In this document: piece by piece, positions 22,128-30,500 of the stretch
How positions within the stretch are numbered: position 1 is the stretch's first letter
How the letters are laid out: each line of letters begins with the position of its first letter
Assembly: GCA_030407315.1 (NCBI GenBank)
Contig: JALQPE010002762.1
Span: forward strand, 1-31,788
DNA from: Asparagopsis taxiformis
Taxonomy: Eukaryota > Rhodophyta > Florideophyceae > Bonnemaisoniales > Bonnemaisoniaceae
Direction: 5' to 3'
DNA length: 31,788 nt
Position numbers and translations under genes: made by a program
Notes under the pieces: generated by a model
Databases searched by the model: none
What the model saw: only the letters and a program-made list of their open reading frames with translations
Told to the model about the DNA's origin: nothing

Positions 22128-22141
22128 CTGGGCCCATAACC
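22128..22141 (-). other. Copia primer binding site, initiator tRNA-Met half-molecule type
   Basis: The plus strand reads CTGGGCCCATAACC directly beside the LTR, which is the sequence of the anticodon stem and CAU loop of eukaryotic initiator tRNA-Met. The coding strand (GGTTATGGGCCCAG) is therefore complementary to the inside of that tRNA and not its CCA end. Drosophila copia is known to prime from such a 5' half of tRNAiMet. No TGG-type site is present at the junction. Confidence 0.85.
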
Positions 22142-22553
22142 TGTGAAGGTTGAGACAGTTGGAGAGGTTGAGAAGAGAAGGAAAGATGTCGCTTGACTTG
22201 GTTTACTATCGGATCGCCTCGCAACACCACTACTTATACTACTGGAATTTACAATTTCCGATTTTCAGAGTTCCAACCTGCAGCGCGCCGCATACACGAC
22301 GGCGTAACCCTAGATGGCCCGAATCCGGATCGGTATCCACGTGTCAATCCCGATTCGACCAAAATGGTAAAATCACCAGCTCATTGCCCTGAACAAAGTC
22401 TACGGGGTTAGATTTCACATAGTCCACTAGATCCTTCGCTACAGGCACAACAATGCAAGTAATCAATAATCCATATTGTATCAAATTCCAATAGTACTCA
22501 CACGTGGAATCCAGCTGGAAACCATAAGCCATTCTGAGGTGCCCACATCAACA
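22142..22553 (-). repeat. Copia 5' LTR (right end on the plus strand)
   Basis: 412 bp, same sequence as 16646-17057. On the coding strand it runs from TGTTGATG to CCTTCACA and is followed by the primer site. Confidence 0.96.
22233..22238 (-). promoter_or_regulatory. Candidate TATA box of copia
   Basis: TATAAG on the minus strand (within GTATAAGTAG), about 315 bases into the 412-bp 5' LTR, is a plausible end of U3. Assigned from motif and position only. Confidence 0.35.
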
Positions 22554-22558
22554 CGACC
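22554..22558. other. Copia target site duplication, right copy (CGACC)
   Basis: It matches 16641-16645. Gypsy pol resumes at 22559 in the original frame. Confidence 0.95.
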
Positions 22559-22935
22559 GCGTTCGCATAGCACCGCGTTACGCGACGCATGCGCCAACGA
22601 CGTCGGACGACGTAGAAGAAGACATTAACACGGAGAACGCGAACGACGCAGAGCGACGGGATGGACGCGAAATTAATGAGACGCGCAGGGTCGACCCGGA
22701 AGCCGGGTACGGGACGCGCGAGTTTATGATTGACAGGTTGACAGCCGAGGGCATCGACGATACCGGCACGCCCGTATTCCGAGTGCGCTGGAAAGGCTAC
22801 TCCCCGCGCGATGATACGTGGGAGCCCGAAGCGTCCTGCCGGGCCTATCGTCGCCCGTTTTCGCCGCGAGCAAGGACGGCCCGCCTCAAAAACCGCTGCG
22901 CGCGCTACTGCCGACGGCCCTGCGGCGCTGCGTAA
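22559..22935 (+). CDS. pol: Pol C-terminus with chromodomain (gypsy), separated by copia
   Basis: When copia and one CGACC are ignored, the pol frame runs without a stop from 16645 into this segment and ends at TAA 22933-22935, giving about 1,364 codons in all. An acidic linker (DDVEEDINTENANDAE) precedes a chromodomain: EFMIDRLTAEG, VFRVRWKGYSP and DDTWEPEA (about 22715-22835). It keeps the aromatic and W-E-P positions expected of a fold that binds methylated histone tails and targets integration. A basic Arg-rich tail of about 30 residues follows. The decayed copy at 1190-1836 has the same arrangement, so the chromodomain is ancestral to the family. Confidence 0.92.
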
Positions 22936-24996
22936 CCGCCGAAGTCGCTCAATGAAGCGCTCAGCCCCGAGAGAGGCGCCCGATGGCGCGCCGCGAAAAA
23001 CGACGCCTACCCGCACCAGCGCGCGTATTGCAAGCCGACAAGCGACGCCCCGGGCGCAACGCAATTAATGCACGAAGCGTTGCGGGCGGTGGGGTTGCCA
23101 CCCACGTGCGTTTACGTCGATGAAGAAGCCGCGCGAGCGCCAGACGATTACCTGGCAGTGGTAAGCATCCAAACGCAAACACAGCTGCCCGCCTTGCACC
23201 ACGCCAAACTACTATCGGCAGCAGGGACCGGGAGGAGATACGACTTACTACCGCCAAGCGTCGCAACGCCACGCAACCGCTTCGTCGCACAGCACGCAAA
23301 CGCTTCCTCGAACGCCTTGTAACCGTTTCGGCGTACGCCACGCAATCGCCGTTCGCGCCAACGCTTCGTCGTTCGCCATTTCGCGCGCACTCGACATTCT
23401 ATTGCTGAATGACCTGGAACTACTGCCGCGCGCAAGGAAGCGACGCCGCTCGCGAACCGCGTACGTGTGCGCCTGACAGGTTGGACAAGATCCGACGTTC
23501 GCCCGCCGCGCTATTACCCGCGCCGACTACCCGCGCAAAGGCGCGCCGCCCCGGACTAAACTACCTGAATCTCGACGCTTGGCAACACACGAAGGGGCCC
23601 TCACAGACGCTGGTCGGTCTGGCATCGCCACGCGTCGCGCGGGACGCCACCACCACCGCGAAAAATATTGAGCCCCCTCGCCGACGCTCGAGACGTTGCC
23701 TGTTAAGAGTGCGATGAGCGCGAGGAGCTCATGACGGACGTTGCGTTAACCTCGTTAAACAGGCGCCACGCAATATCCGCCGCTTCCATTTCGGTCGCCT
23801 TTCGTTCGCCACGCGACTATCCACCGTTTACGCCACGTAACGCCTAACGACCAGTTCCCGCCTACCGCCACACGGCCACTGCGCCACTACCCTCGTTAAA
23901 ACCGCGCGAGTACGAACGGACGCGTATCTCTGGATTCGTTGCGAGTTGGACCCCGACTAACACCCGACCTACTCCAGAGGTCGCGACAGGCGCGGGACCA
24001 CGCGATGCGTTTTCCGCGCGAAAAAGGGGAGCGACACTGGCGCTGGCGTGCGAGCTGGCCCGGCTATTTAGCAATTCTACCGTCCCACTCGAATTGTCCC
24101 ATTGGAAAAATGCGACAAAAGGGGCACCCGAATCGCGCCGCCGTCAAGCTGGCCCCCGCACCGTGACGAACTGTCCCCTACTACCGTCACCTGATTGGAC
24201 GACAACATACGCGAACTCCAGCGAGGCGCTCGAAGCTGGTGGAAGGACGCAGACCCCTGAACGCACGCAGCCCCCTACCGAGAATATAGTGGTGCCCACG
24301 TGCATGGTTCCCCCTCAACCCAAGCGTGGAGAATGAGGCTCGCTCCAAGAAGGGAAGAATGTGACCCCCACCCGAGCCCCCTAGGTACCATTCGGCCGTC
24401 CGCTTTAGTCACGGGACAATAGACACGGTAGCAAACGGTGAACGTCGGTAGTAGGCGACGCGAACGACGGATGCGTAAGGCGGCACGAATTGACGACGCG
24501 AGGCGGAAGCGAACAACGAATACGCATGCGAAAATTAACCAGCGGCGTCGAGAATTGCGCGTGACGAACCGACGAAACGAAATCGCTACGACGAACTCGC
24601 ACCGACGCGCTACCCGTCCGGACTCCCTTCTTCTACCCCCCCCACGCAAACCCTTCTCGCTTTGCAACGTATGCAGTCTACCCCTCCCTTCCCACCGCGC
24701 GCACGACTGGACGCCGCCGGCCGCGTGCCCTCCGAACGCCGACGTGGGCAGCGGGCAAATACGGTTTCAAGCAACGACACGCGCGCCCCTTCGCGGAAAC
24801 ACCGGCTCATGCATGCATTTGACGGAACCCGCGTTGCGCTGTCGTTCACTCGAAAGCTGCAGGAACCCTGGCGTTTCACGGCCGCAAGCGCGTCGGACGG
24901 GAGGAACCCCGCAGTACGAAGCGCTAGGTGGAGATACAAGCAGGAGAGTTTATTTCGAAAGAAGATGCAATGCGAGGAGGAGGAACGAAGTGGTAA
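22936..24996. other. Gypsy non-coding spacer conserved between copies
   Basis: About 2 kb between pol and the end of the antisense gene with no credible gene on either strand; its open frames are Arg/Ala-rich by-products of the CG-rich sequence. The first 1.25 kb is recognisably shared with window positions 1-1190. The motif CGCCACGCAA recurs at 23267-23276, 23336-23345 and 23764-23773. Confidence 0.6.
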
Positions 24997-25598
24997 CTAA
25001 GACGGAGGCGCGCGCGTGTCGTCGTCTCGACGCGAAGCGCGGCTCGACGAACTGGCTGCCGCACCGCGCGAACGAGCACGGCTTGAAGCCGTATCTGCCT
25101 GGTGACCGCGTCGCCGCTCGGAATTTAACACCCGAACGACGCGCCCGTCGTGTACGCCGATCCGGAGTGGAGGGATACCCGTACGCCTCACGCGACCCGC
25201 GGAACTCGCCGCTGCACGCGAACGCGTCATGGGACGCGCCCCGCCACGACCCGAACCAACGCTTCCCGTCGCGCCACGCGTCGCATCTGCGCGTAACCCG
25301 CTCTCCGACTGCGTCGCGCCAGTCGACTCCCTTTCGTCAACAGAACCCGCAGGAGAACGCTGCATGAAATTGACGACGTCATTTAACGCCAAGCCCATAC
25401 GGTGAGCGCGTTCGATAGTTTCCTGAACCCGACGAACAGTCTCCCTCTCCCGAGCGTGATACCCGTCACGACAGCGGCGATTCGAGCGGCCAACCGACCC
25501 CTCTCCGCCTCCAAATTCGATTCGACTTCGGCCAACGCACGCTGCGCGGCCTCCTGCGCTGAACCGACGGAATCGTAACGAGACTGAAGGGCCGCCAA
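24997..25598 (-). pseudogene. Antisense gene, C-terminal part (gypsy)
   Basis: Two overlapping minus-strand frames carry the end of the antisense protein. The first (25598 to about 25470) has LAALQSRYDSVGSAQEAAQR and EVESNLEAERGRLAARIAAV, continuing the coiled coil of the upstream frame. The second (about 25470 to stop 24997) has YHARERETVRRVQETIERAH and MGLALNDVVNFMQ, then an Arg/Ser/Gly-rich tail. Both joins are explained by one missing base each. Function is unknown. The frame ends about 2 kb from the pol stop, so the two genes converge without overlapping. Confidence 0.55.
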
Positions 25599-27022
25599 CG
25601 CTTCGCGACCACCTTCAACTCCTTCTCCTGTTTCGCCGCACGACCTTGCATTACGCCGATATCCTTATGCATGCGCTCGATGCGCACGGCGTCTTCGTCG
25701 ACCTTACGCTTCAGCGCGGCCTCGCGCGCCTCGGACGCAGCCAGCGCCTCGCGAGTCTCGCGTAAGAATGACACGGCCTCGTCGCGCGCCTCGTTCGCAT
25801 CGTCGCGAGCCTTAATCGCCTCGTCGCGGGCCTTGATAGCCACGTCAAGGCGTCCCAGGGCTTCGTCTCGAGCTTGGGCGACCGACGTCACACGCGAAAG
25901 CGCCTCGTCGCGGTTTTGCTCAGCAGACGAGATTTGTGCCTGCAAGTTGGCCGCACCCGTTGAATCCGCTAACGCGACGACGTCTTCGCCGTCCACCGCC
26001 GCCGGCGCCTCCGCCGGATCAATAACCGCGACCGCGCTCGACGCCGCGACGCTACCAACCGCCGCGCTCGCGCTCGCACCACCCGACGCGTTAGCGTTGT
26101 CTTGGCTTGGAATGGACTTCTTCAACTCCTGCAGTTCGTTATAAACCTTGACGTACTCCGCCCGTAGCGCTGCGTCCAACTGAGTAATGTCAACAGGAGG
26201 CCGAGGCGACTCAGAGAATAACGAATAGCGCCCGTCGCGGAAACGCCGGCGCTCGACGGCCAATAACGCAGCCATGCCGAGGTATTGCGCGTACTCGCGC
26301 GAATTAGTTGCGCGCATCACATGCAACTCGTTGGAGGATAAGGCCGACAAGACGGCATCCACGGTCACAACGTCACCCGCTTCCAAGTGCGCGAATGCGC
26401 TGCGCGACGGGTTACGCGGCGACTTCAACAACAAGTGCGGAATTTCGGTATGACGATGAACCCCGAGCGCGCCGTGCGCCCAGTCTATCACGCCGCGTTC
26501 CGCGCTCCAAGGCAACCACTGGCCACCCTCGTTAAAGTCCACACCCGGGGCGACGTCGAAGACAGGCGTCTCGTCCCAAGGGCATGCGCGATGCTCCGTC
26601 AAAAGACTCTCCAAATGCGCAACCGAATACGTGCCGCCACGAACAACCGCCGCAGCGCCGACGCTCTCGATGCCAGCGACGAGTCTGTCGCTCAAGCGAA
26701 CAATGCGGCGCTCGACGAACGCGACATGGAGCCACGCGCAGGCCACCATGACGACCCACTCGCTAAGGGCAACGGCCCAGAAATAAGAACGCGTCTCCAC
26801 AGGGACGTCAAGGCCAAGGAGAACGGACGGCGCATAGTGGAAGACACAAGGCAAGGGAACGGAAAGAGATTCTGGCGCCTCCGGCCAGTCGCGCGGATCG
26901 TAGCGCGGAAAGAAAGCGCCGACGCGATCCTCGGGGAACTCGCGAAACTCCGCGTCGCGATACGTGACGAAGTAACCGGCGGAGCGGCGCATGCGTAATT
27001 CGCGGCGCGCTTCGGCACGCAT
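25599..27022 (-). CDS. Antisense gene, central part with coiled coil (gypsy)
   Basis: The longest antisense frame (ATG at 27022, open to 25466) encodes up to 518 residues, of which about the first 474 look genuine. The N-terminal region has ordered sequence (YFVTYRDAEFREFPEDRV, FFPRYDPRDWPEAPE) and a hydrophobic patch at residues 80-103 (YFWAVALSEWVVMVACAWLH) that could be buried or membrane-associated. An Ala/Ser/Val-rich linker is followed by a coiled coil (about residues 357-470) with near-perfect heptads, AIKARDE, AIKARDD, ANEARDE, encoded by a 21-bp tandem repeat around 25777-25850. No known family is recognised. A TGA lies 9 bases upstream in frame, but the preceding frame ends in PWFFDTG at this point and probably joined to it. 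Confidence 0.6.
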
Positions 27023-27405
27023 CCCGTGTCAAAGAACCACGGTACACTGACTTCTCCTTCTTGTTCGATGTCGTTCCAGGGGACACCACCGTCCAACAAG
27101 AAGCCGGCGCTAGGCGCCGCCGCCCACGGATCAAGATGCGCAAATTCGTCGCGACGCATCGTTCGGAGCCGCGCCAGATGACGCACAAGCCGCTCGTCCG
27201 CTGCGTCCTCGAGGAAATAGGCATCGCATGGAAGATTAGTGGGTACGGCTAGATCGCACAGGGCCGCTTCACGCCGCGCGTCCCACACGGCCTGCGCGTT
27301 TTTATGACCGGGCAGCACCGCGTAGCGGTTGACGTCGGCGATACGCACCCACTGGACACGCCGCGGAAAGTATTGAACACGGCCTAGCTCAGTCCAAGTC
27401 GGCAT
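27023..27405 (-). pseudogene. Antisense gene, second segment (gypsy)
   Basis: The frame opens at ATG 27405 with MPTWTELGRVQYFPRRVQWV and continues with ADVNRYAVLPGHKNAQAVWD, DAYFLEDAADERLVRHLARL and GGVPWNDIEQEGEVSVPWFF. Composition is protein-like and not Arg-biased as in chance frames here. The ATG overlaps the preceding frame in a CGCGCGCGATG run, where a single lost base would explain the change. After about 27023 the sensible sequence passes to the next frame, although this one stays open to 26692. No family was recognised. Confidence 0.55.
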
Positions 27406-27830
27406 CGCGCGCGGAAGGAAACGGAAGGCAGAAGGGTCTTCGTAGCGCGCACGCGGGGCGACGGCGGGTACGTGTTGCGCAGCAGAAGGAAGAGAAACAG
27501 AGGAGGAGCAGGAATGGACCGCAAAGGCACGCCGACGTTCGTGCGACTCCCAGACGCGGATGCGGGAGCAGCAGTCACGTCCACTGTCGCGTCAATACCG
27601 GGCGATGCGTCAGCGCCGTCCGTGTTATGCGCACTCGCTGTAGCGCCAACCGGAGCGCTCGCGGATGACGCTTGCGCCATGGAAAGATAGAACGGGCTCT
27701 CGGGGCTCGCAGGCGCAGGCGAAGCAAAGCGCGAAGCGGCAGGCGGAGTGCGTAGCGGCGTCGCAGCGCTTTCGCCGGAAGGAATGCTGGCCCGCAGCCA
27801 GCTCGGAAGGGTATCGCCATCGTCCGCCAT
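27384..27830 (-). CDS. Antisense gene, N-terminal part (gypsy)
   Basis: The first ATG (27830) gives MADDGDTLPSWLRASIPSGE, then Ala/Ser/Pro/Thr-rich low complexity (TPPAASRFASPAPASPESPF). It ends in VRATKTLLPSVSFRAR before running into the next frame. The start is 173 bases from the 3' LTR, so transcription would have to begin in or next to that LTR on its minus strand. A longer frame without ATG reaches 27899 and reads as hydrophobic (HLLLPSLLPPAFAVILADSH); a signal peptide there would need a non-ATG start. Confidence 0.5.
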   Translation of the reverse strand: MADDGDTLPSWLRASIPSGESAATPLRTPPAASRFASPAPASPESPFYLSMAQASSASAPVGATASAHNTDGADASPGIDATVDVTAAPASASGSRTNVGVPLRSIPAPPLFLFLLLRNTYPPSPRVRATKTLLPSVSFRARCRLGLS

Positions 27831-27993
27831 AGCGTGTGAATCGGCAAGGATGACGGCGAACGCGGGTGGCAAGAGAGAAGGAAGAAGGAGATGGAACAAA
27901 AGAGAAGAGGTGGCAGACGAAAGGAGTAGAACGAAGGAAACGGAAGAGCACGTCAGGAAAGAGATGACGCGCGAGGACGCGCTGTGATGTTAG
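27831..27993. other. Short region between antisense start and polypurine tract
   Basis: Purine-rich on the plus strand (AAGGAAGAAGGAGATGG, AAACGGAAGAGC). No gene. It would be 3' untranslated for the sense transcript and leader or promoter for the antisense gene. Confidence 0.4.
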
Positions 27994-27995
27994 TC

Positions 27996-28003
27996 GGGGG
28001 GAG
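27996..28003 (+). other. Gypsy polypurine tract
   Basis: GGGGGGAG directly abuts the 3' LTR (TGTGATGC), the expected plus-strand primer. Confidence 0.8.
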
Positions 28004-28817
28004 TGTGATGCAATTTATGTTGCAAGCGCGCGCGCGGGTCGGAGCGATGCGTCGCGTTGAATCCGCGTGCATCCGCGTTTAGTTAGTTAGTAAGCGAGCG
28101 TACGCGTGGCGATACAATTACGTGTCACGGCGCGCTTGCGCGAACGCGTACGATTGCGAGCTTGGCGCCACGTGTAGCGCCTTTTGCGAAATTCCCTTAT
28201 TTCCCCTTTTTGGGTTTTTTATGACGAAAGTCTTTTTCCCAAATATTTCCCTTTTTGCGTGCGAGCGAGCGGCCCCGGCCGGCGGCCACGGAAAGGACAG
28301 TCTGTCCTTTAGTAGTTAGCTATTAATGGTCGTTCAGCTTCGCACCTTACCAATAAACAGTCCAGCATCTTCGCAGCTACGAGTTAAGCGTTTAGCGAAT
28401 CGCGAGGACCGATTGCGTTGAAACGTTGCGTGCGGGTTGCTCACGATCGCCGACGTTCGCGTGCGCGCTGCGCATAAACCGATCGTCGAACCGCGTCGCA
28501 CCGCGATAGCGCGCGTTGCGTCGCACGCCACTAGGCCAGGGATTTACGACCCCTGTGTGGATCGCGTTGTGCTCGAGTTTTACTCGGTGATCTCACCCTG
28601 AGATCACGGCTTGCGCCGGCCCGCGAATCCCGTGTTGCGATCGTTCCCTACGCGTTCCGCCGTTGTACCACCCGTTCGCCAGCGCGACCGAGCGACGCGC
28701 GAACGCAAGTTCAACCAGCGAACGCAAGTTCAACCAGCGCGTTACGGTTCACCTCGCCCTGACACGGCTGCAATTCTGGAAACTCCCTTAGCGATCGCCA
28801 CCCCGGCTGGTTCTACA
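28004..28817 (+). repeat. Gypsy 3' LTR
   Basis: 814 bp, starting TGTGATGCAATT and ending GGTTCTACA. Relative to the 5' LTR it has an additional TTAG near 28081 and a tandem duplication of GAACGCAAGTTCAACCAGC near 28700-28740, plus scattered single-base changes. A candidate AATAAA lies at 28352-28357. Confidence 0.93.
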
Positions 28818-28822
28818 ATATG
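28818..28822. other. Gypsy target site duplication, right copy (ATATG)
   Basis: It matches 9544-9548. Confidence 0.9.
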
Positions 28823-29336
28823 GACAAACATCTACGACGCAAACACAGCCGCAATCTCCTACGGCAAAAATGAAGTATCGCGTGCTGAGCAGCAGTTTCA
28901 ACCCTCCAAAGCTACTGAAAAGCCCATCGTGCACAGTCCACAAGAAATTCGGAGACGCTTTTCGATTCACGAAGAACGGCGCCGCCGGAGTCTTCTGAGT
29001 GCTACCAAAATCGGGAAAGAAGTTGTTTCTGGTGGTCAAAGGGGATCAGTGTACGGATGAGGAGCCGTTCTGGGTGGCGAGAACACATAGAATTACCGCA
29101 AGGAAACCGTATCGCAAAATTGATGGTTCATTGGTACACCAAAACGGACGCTGACTCCTACCGGAGTAGGTACAAACCGGTGCTTTGTGCTCGGCACTCC
29201 TACACCCTTGATTGACACAATTGCGCTTACTCTCGGTGATTACAACGTTTTGCACTCGCTAGTGGACGGAAAGTTAGATGGTGCAACTGTGATCGAGTAC
29301 GAGAGCAGTTGCCATCGTTTTAAAATAAGTTGGTAA
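28823..29336 (+). pseudogene. C-terminal remnant of the interrupted DUF7869-like sequence
   Basis: It continues the frame cut at 9548 for 16 codons (stop 28871-28873). In shifted frames it then shows similarity to the C-terminal domain of the minus-strand pseudogene. FNPPKLLKSPS pairs with VKPPELKRTPS; LVVKGDQCTDEEPFWVAR pairs with VAVNGEDCTTEMPFWLGQ; a WYTKTDADSYRSRYKPVL stretch pairs with WYEVYDGRDAWSGKYRPAM. The last frame ends at TAA 29334-29336. The central motifs (VDGADQ, DNCTREN, GHTHADID) are absent between the two parts, so the copy had lost its core. Several frame changes mark it as decayed. Confidence 0.6.
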
Positions 29337-29468
29337 GACCGTTCACATAAATGTATGTCGTTCAGAATCTCTTTAATGCCACACACTCATTCATAATACT
29401 TCATATTGCAAAGTGCTGTGACGTGCATGCACTGTTTGCACTGATTGCTTCACTGCCGCCACACAGAC

Positions 29469-29610
29469 ATGCACACTTATTTGTACACCCTTCCGTGCAA
29501 TCCATGCACGCCACAGACTCATGCACACTTCTTTGTACACCCATCCATGCACGCCACAGACTCATGCAAACATATGTGTAATCCATCCATGCTATGCATG
29601 CTCCACGCTC
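29469..29610. repeat. Degenerate tandem repeat
   Basis: Units start ATGCACACTT(A/C)TTTGTACACCC and continue through CCATGCACGCCACAGACTC. Two good copies begin at about 29469 and 29520, and a worn third (ATGCAAACATATGTGTAATCC) at about 29564. Fainter echoes occur to about 29770. Confidence 0.65.
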
Positions 29611-30067
29611 CTATACCCCTGTACAATCATACACGCCGTATTGCAAAGTGACGACGACCATACACTGCTTCCACTTATTGATTCTCGAACGCCACACACT
29701 TATGTGTACAACCATCCGTGTCATACATGCTCCCCACTCCTATACCCTTTACAGTCATATGCTCCAGGCATGGACTGCTATAAGACCTATTTGCACGTTG
29801 AGTGTGTGATGCAGTCCATGCATGGACGTATCACATGCTCCGTCGTGTGCTGATGTCCGCGTCGGCATGCACGCACTGTTGTGCGTGAATTACAATGAGC
29901 ACCGCCAAGACATCCACGCCATGGCGTCTCGAGTACACACATGTACACAATCATTGTGCACATTGTGCACATTATGCTCAAAGTAATGCAAAGAAACACT
30001 GCTACTTGTTGGCGGGAGGTACAACATGTCCACAGAGGGGTGTGCTTGAAATTGAGCACAACAGGCC

Positions 30068-30122
30068 GGTACAAAATTTTGAGTCACAATTTTGAATTGT
30101 GACATGTGATCAAATTTGTACC
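30068..30122. repeat. Nested perfect and imperfect palindrome
   Basis: The inner part is GTCACAATT-TTG-AATTGTGAC (30083-30103), a perfect 9-bp stem with a 3-base loop. It is flanked by outer arms GGTACAAAATTTTGA (30068-30082) and TCAAATTTGTACC (30110-30122), which pair with two bulges. It could be a collapsed pair of transposon ends or a miniature element. Confidence 0.7.
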
Positions 30123-30500
30123 CGCGGCCGGCGGCTTTCTACTGGAAGCACGCCGGCCATTTAACTGCCAGATGCACATGTTCTGTAAGCCGTGCATGCA
30201 TGACCCATCAAGGCCATGAAATTATTCCTCTCCCTCCCGCCTCGCACATCCTCCCTCTGCAATGTGTTCCCTTCCGCCCTCAACGTCTTCCATGAGTGAT
30301 AGTCACACATTTCTCAGGTTTTCGCGCGTCGTAAGTGCTCTCTGCGTATTCCGTGCATTCTTCCCCGCCTGTTCACCGCAAGTTTCCGTCGCCAACTTGG
30401 GCGAAATCAATTCTACTCGAGCGGAAACAATTGTTCTGGCGAATTTTTTTGGAATGGCATCACCAGGACCGACCACCTATTCATACTGAAACAGAGAGCA

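Larger units (their letters stand above)
16646..22553 (-). mobile_element. Ty1/copia retrotransposon nested in gypsy pol
   Basis: A 5,908-bp element, coding on the minus strand, with two 412-bp LTRs that read identically base for base. It has a CGACC target duplication, initiator-tRNA primer site, gag-pol frame and polypurine tract. It lies inside the gypsy pol gene between the integrase GPY/F module and the chromodomain. Identical LTRs imply a recent insertion, clearly later than the gypsy, whose own LTRs differ. Its base composition is balanced, unlike its host element. Confidence 0.97.
9549..28817 (+). mobile_element. Giant chromodomain Ty3/gypsy retrotransposon with antisense gene and nested copia
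   Basis: Complete element: 788-bp 5' LTR, leader, gag, pol ending in a chromodomain, about 2 kb of spacer, an antisense gene, polypurine tract and 814-bp 3' LTR, flanked by ATATG. It spans 19,269 bp, or about 13,356 bp without the copia insert and its extra CGACC. That is long for the group, and the excess lies in the 3' third. Its CGCG-rich composition differs sharply from the surrounding DNA and from copia. Frame breaks in gag and the antisense gene, plus the copia insertion in pol, mean this copy is not autonomous as written. Confidence 0.93.
29337..30500. other. Non-coding, repeat-rich DNA
   Basis: No gene recognised. It holds degenerate tandem repeats (about 29469-29610), a doubled GTGCACATT (about 29957), a long palindrome (30068-30122) and a GC-rich inverted repeat, GGCCGGCG...CGCCGGCC (30126-30158). 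Short open frames here are Cys/His/Thr-rich artefacts of the ATGCA-rich repeats. Confidence 0.5.

Noticed and set aside
24438..25367. 309-codon plus-strand ORF in the gypsy spacer
   Set aside because: Arg-rich with no domain, partly opposite the better antisense frames; CG-rich sequence with few stop codons makes such frames by chance.
25671..26144. 157-codon plus-strand ORF of Ser/Ala/Arg repeats
   Set aside because: It is the complement of the antisense coiled-coil repeats, so its repeats are a shadow of the heptads.
9045..28873. C2H2 zinc finger across the restored junction (SDM/DKHLRRKHS)
   Set aside because: The KHLRRKH end looks finger-like, but the Cys pair is too far upstream and the F-to-hydrophobic spacing is off by one, so no finger is called.
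29469..29610. Possible CRISPR-like array
   Set aside because: Units abut without unique spacers and are degenerate, and the window is clearly eukaryotic; this is a worn tandem repeat.
29351..29853. Cys/His/Thr-rich ORFs over the tandem repeats
   Set aside because: They come from ATGCA/CACAC repeats read in frame, with no conserved spacing of a metal-binding domain.
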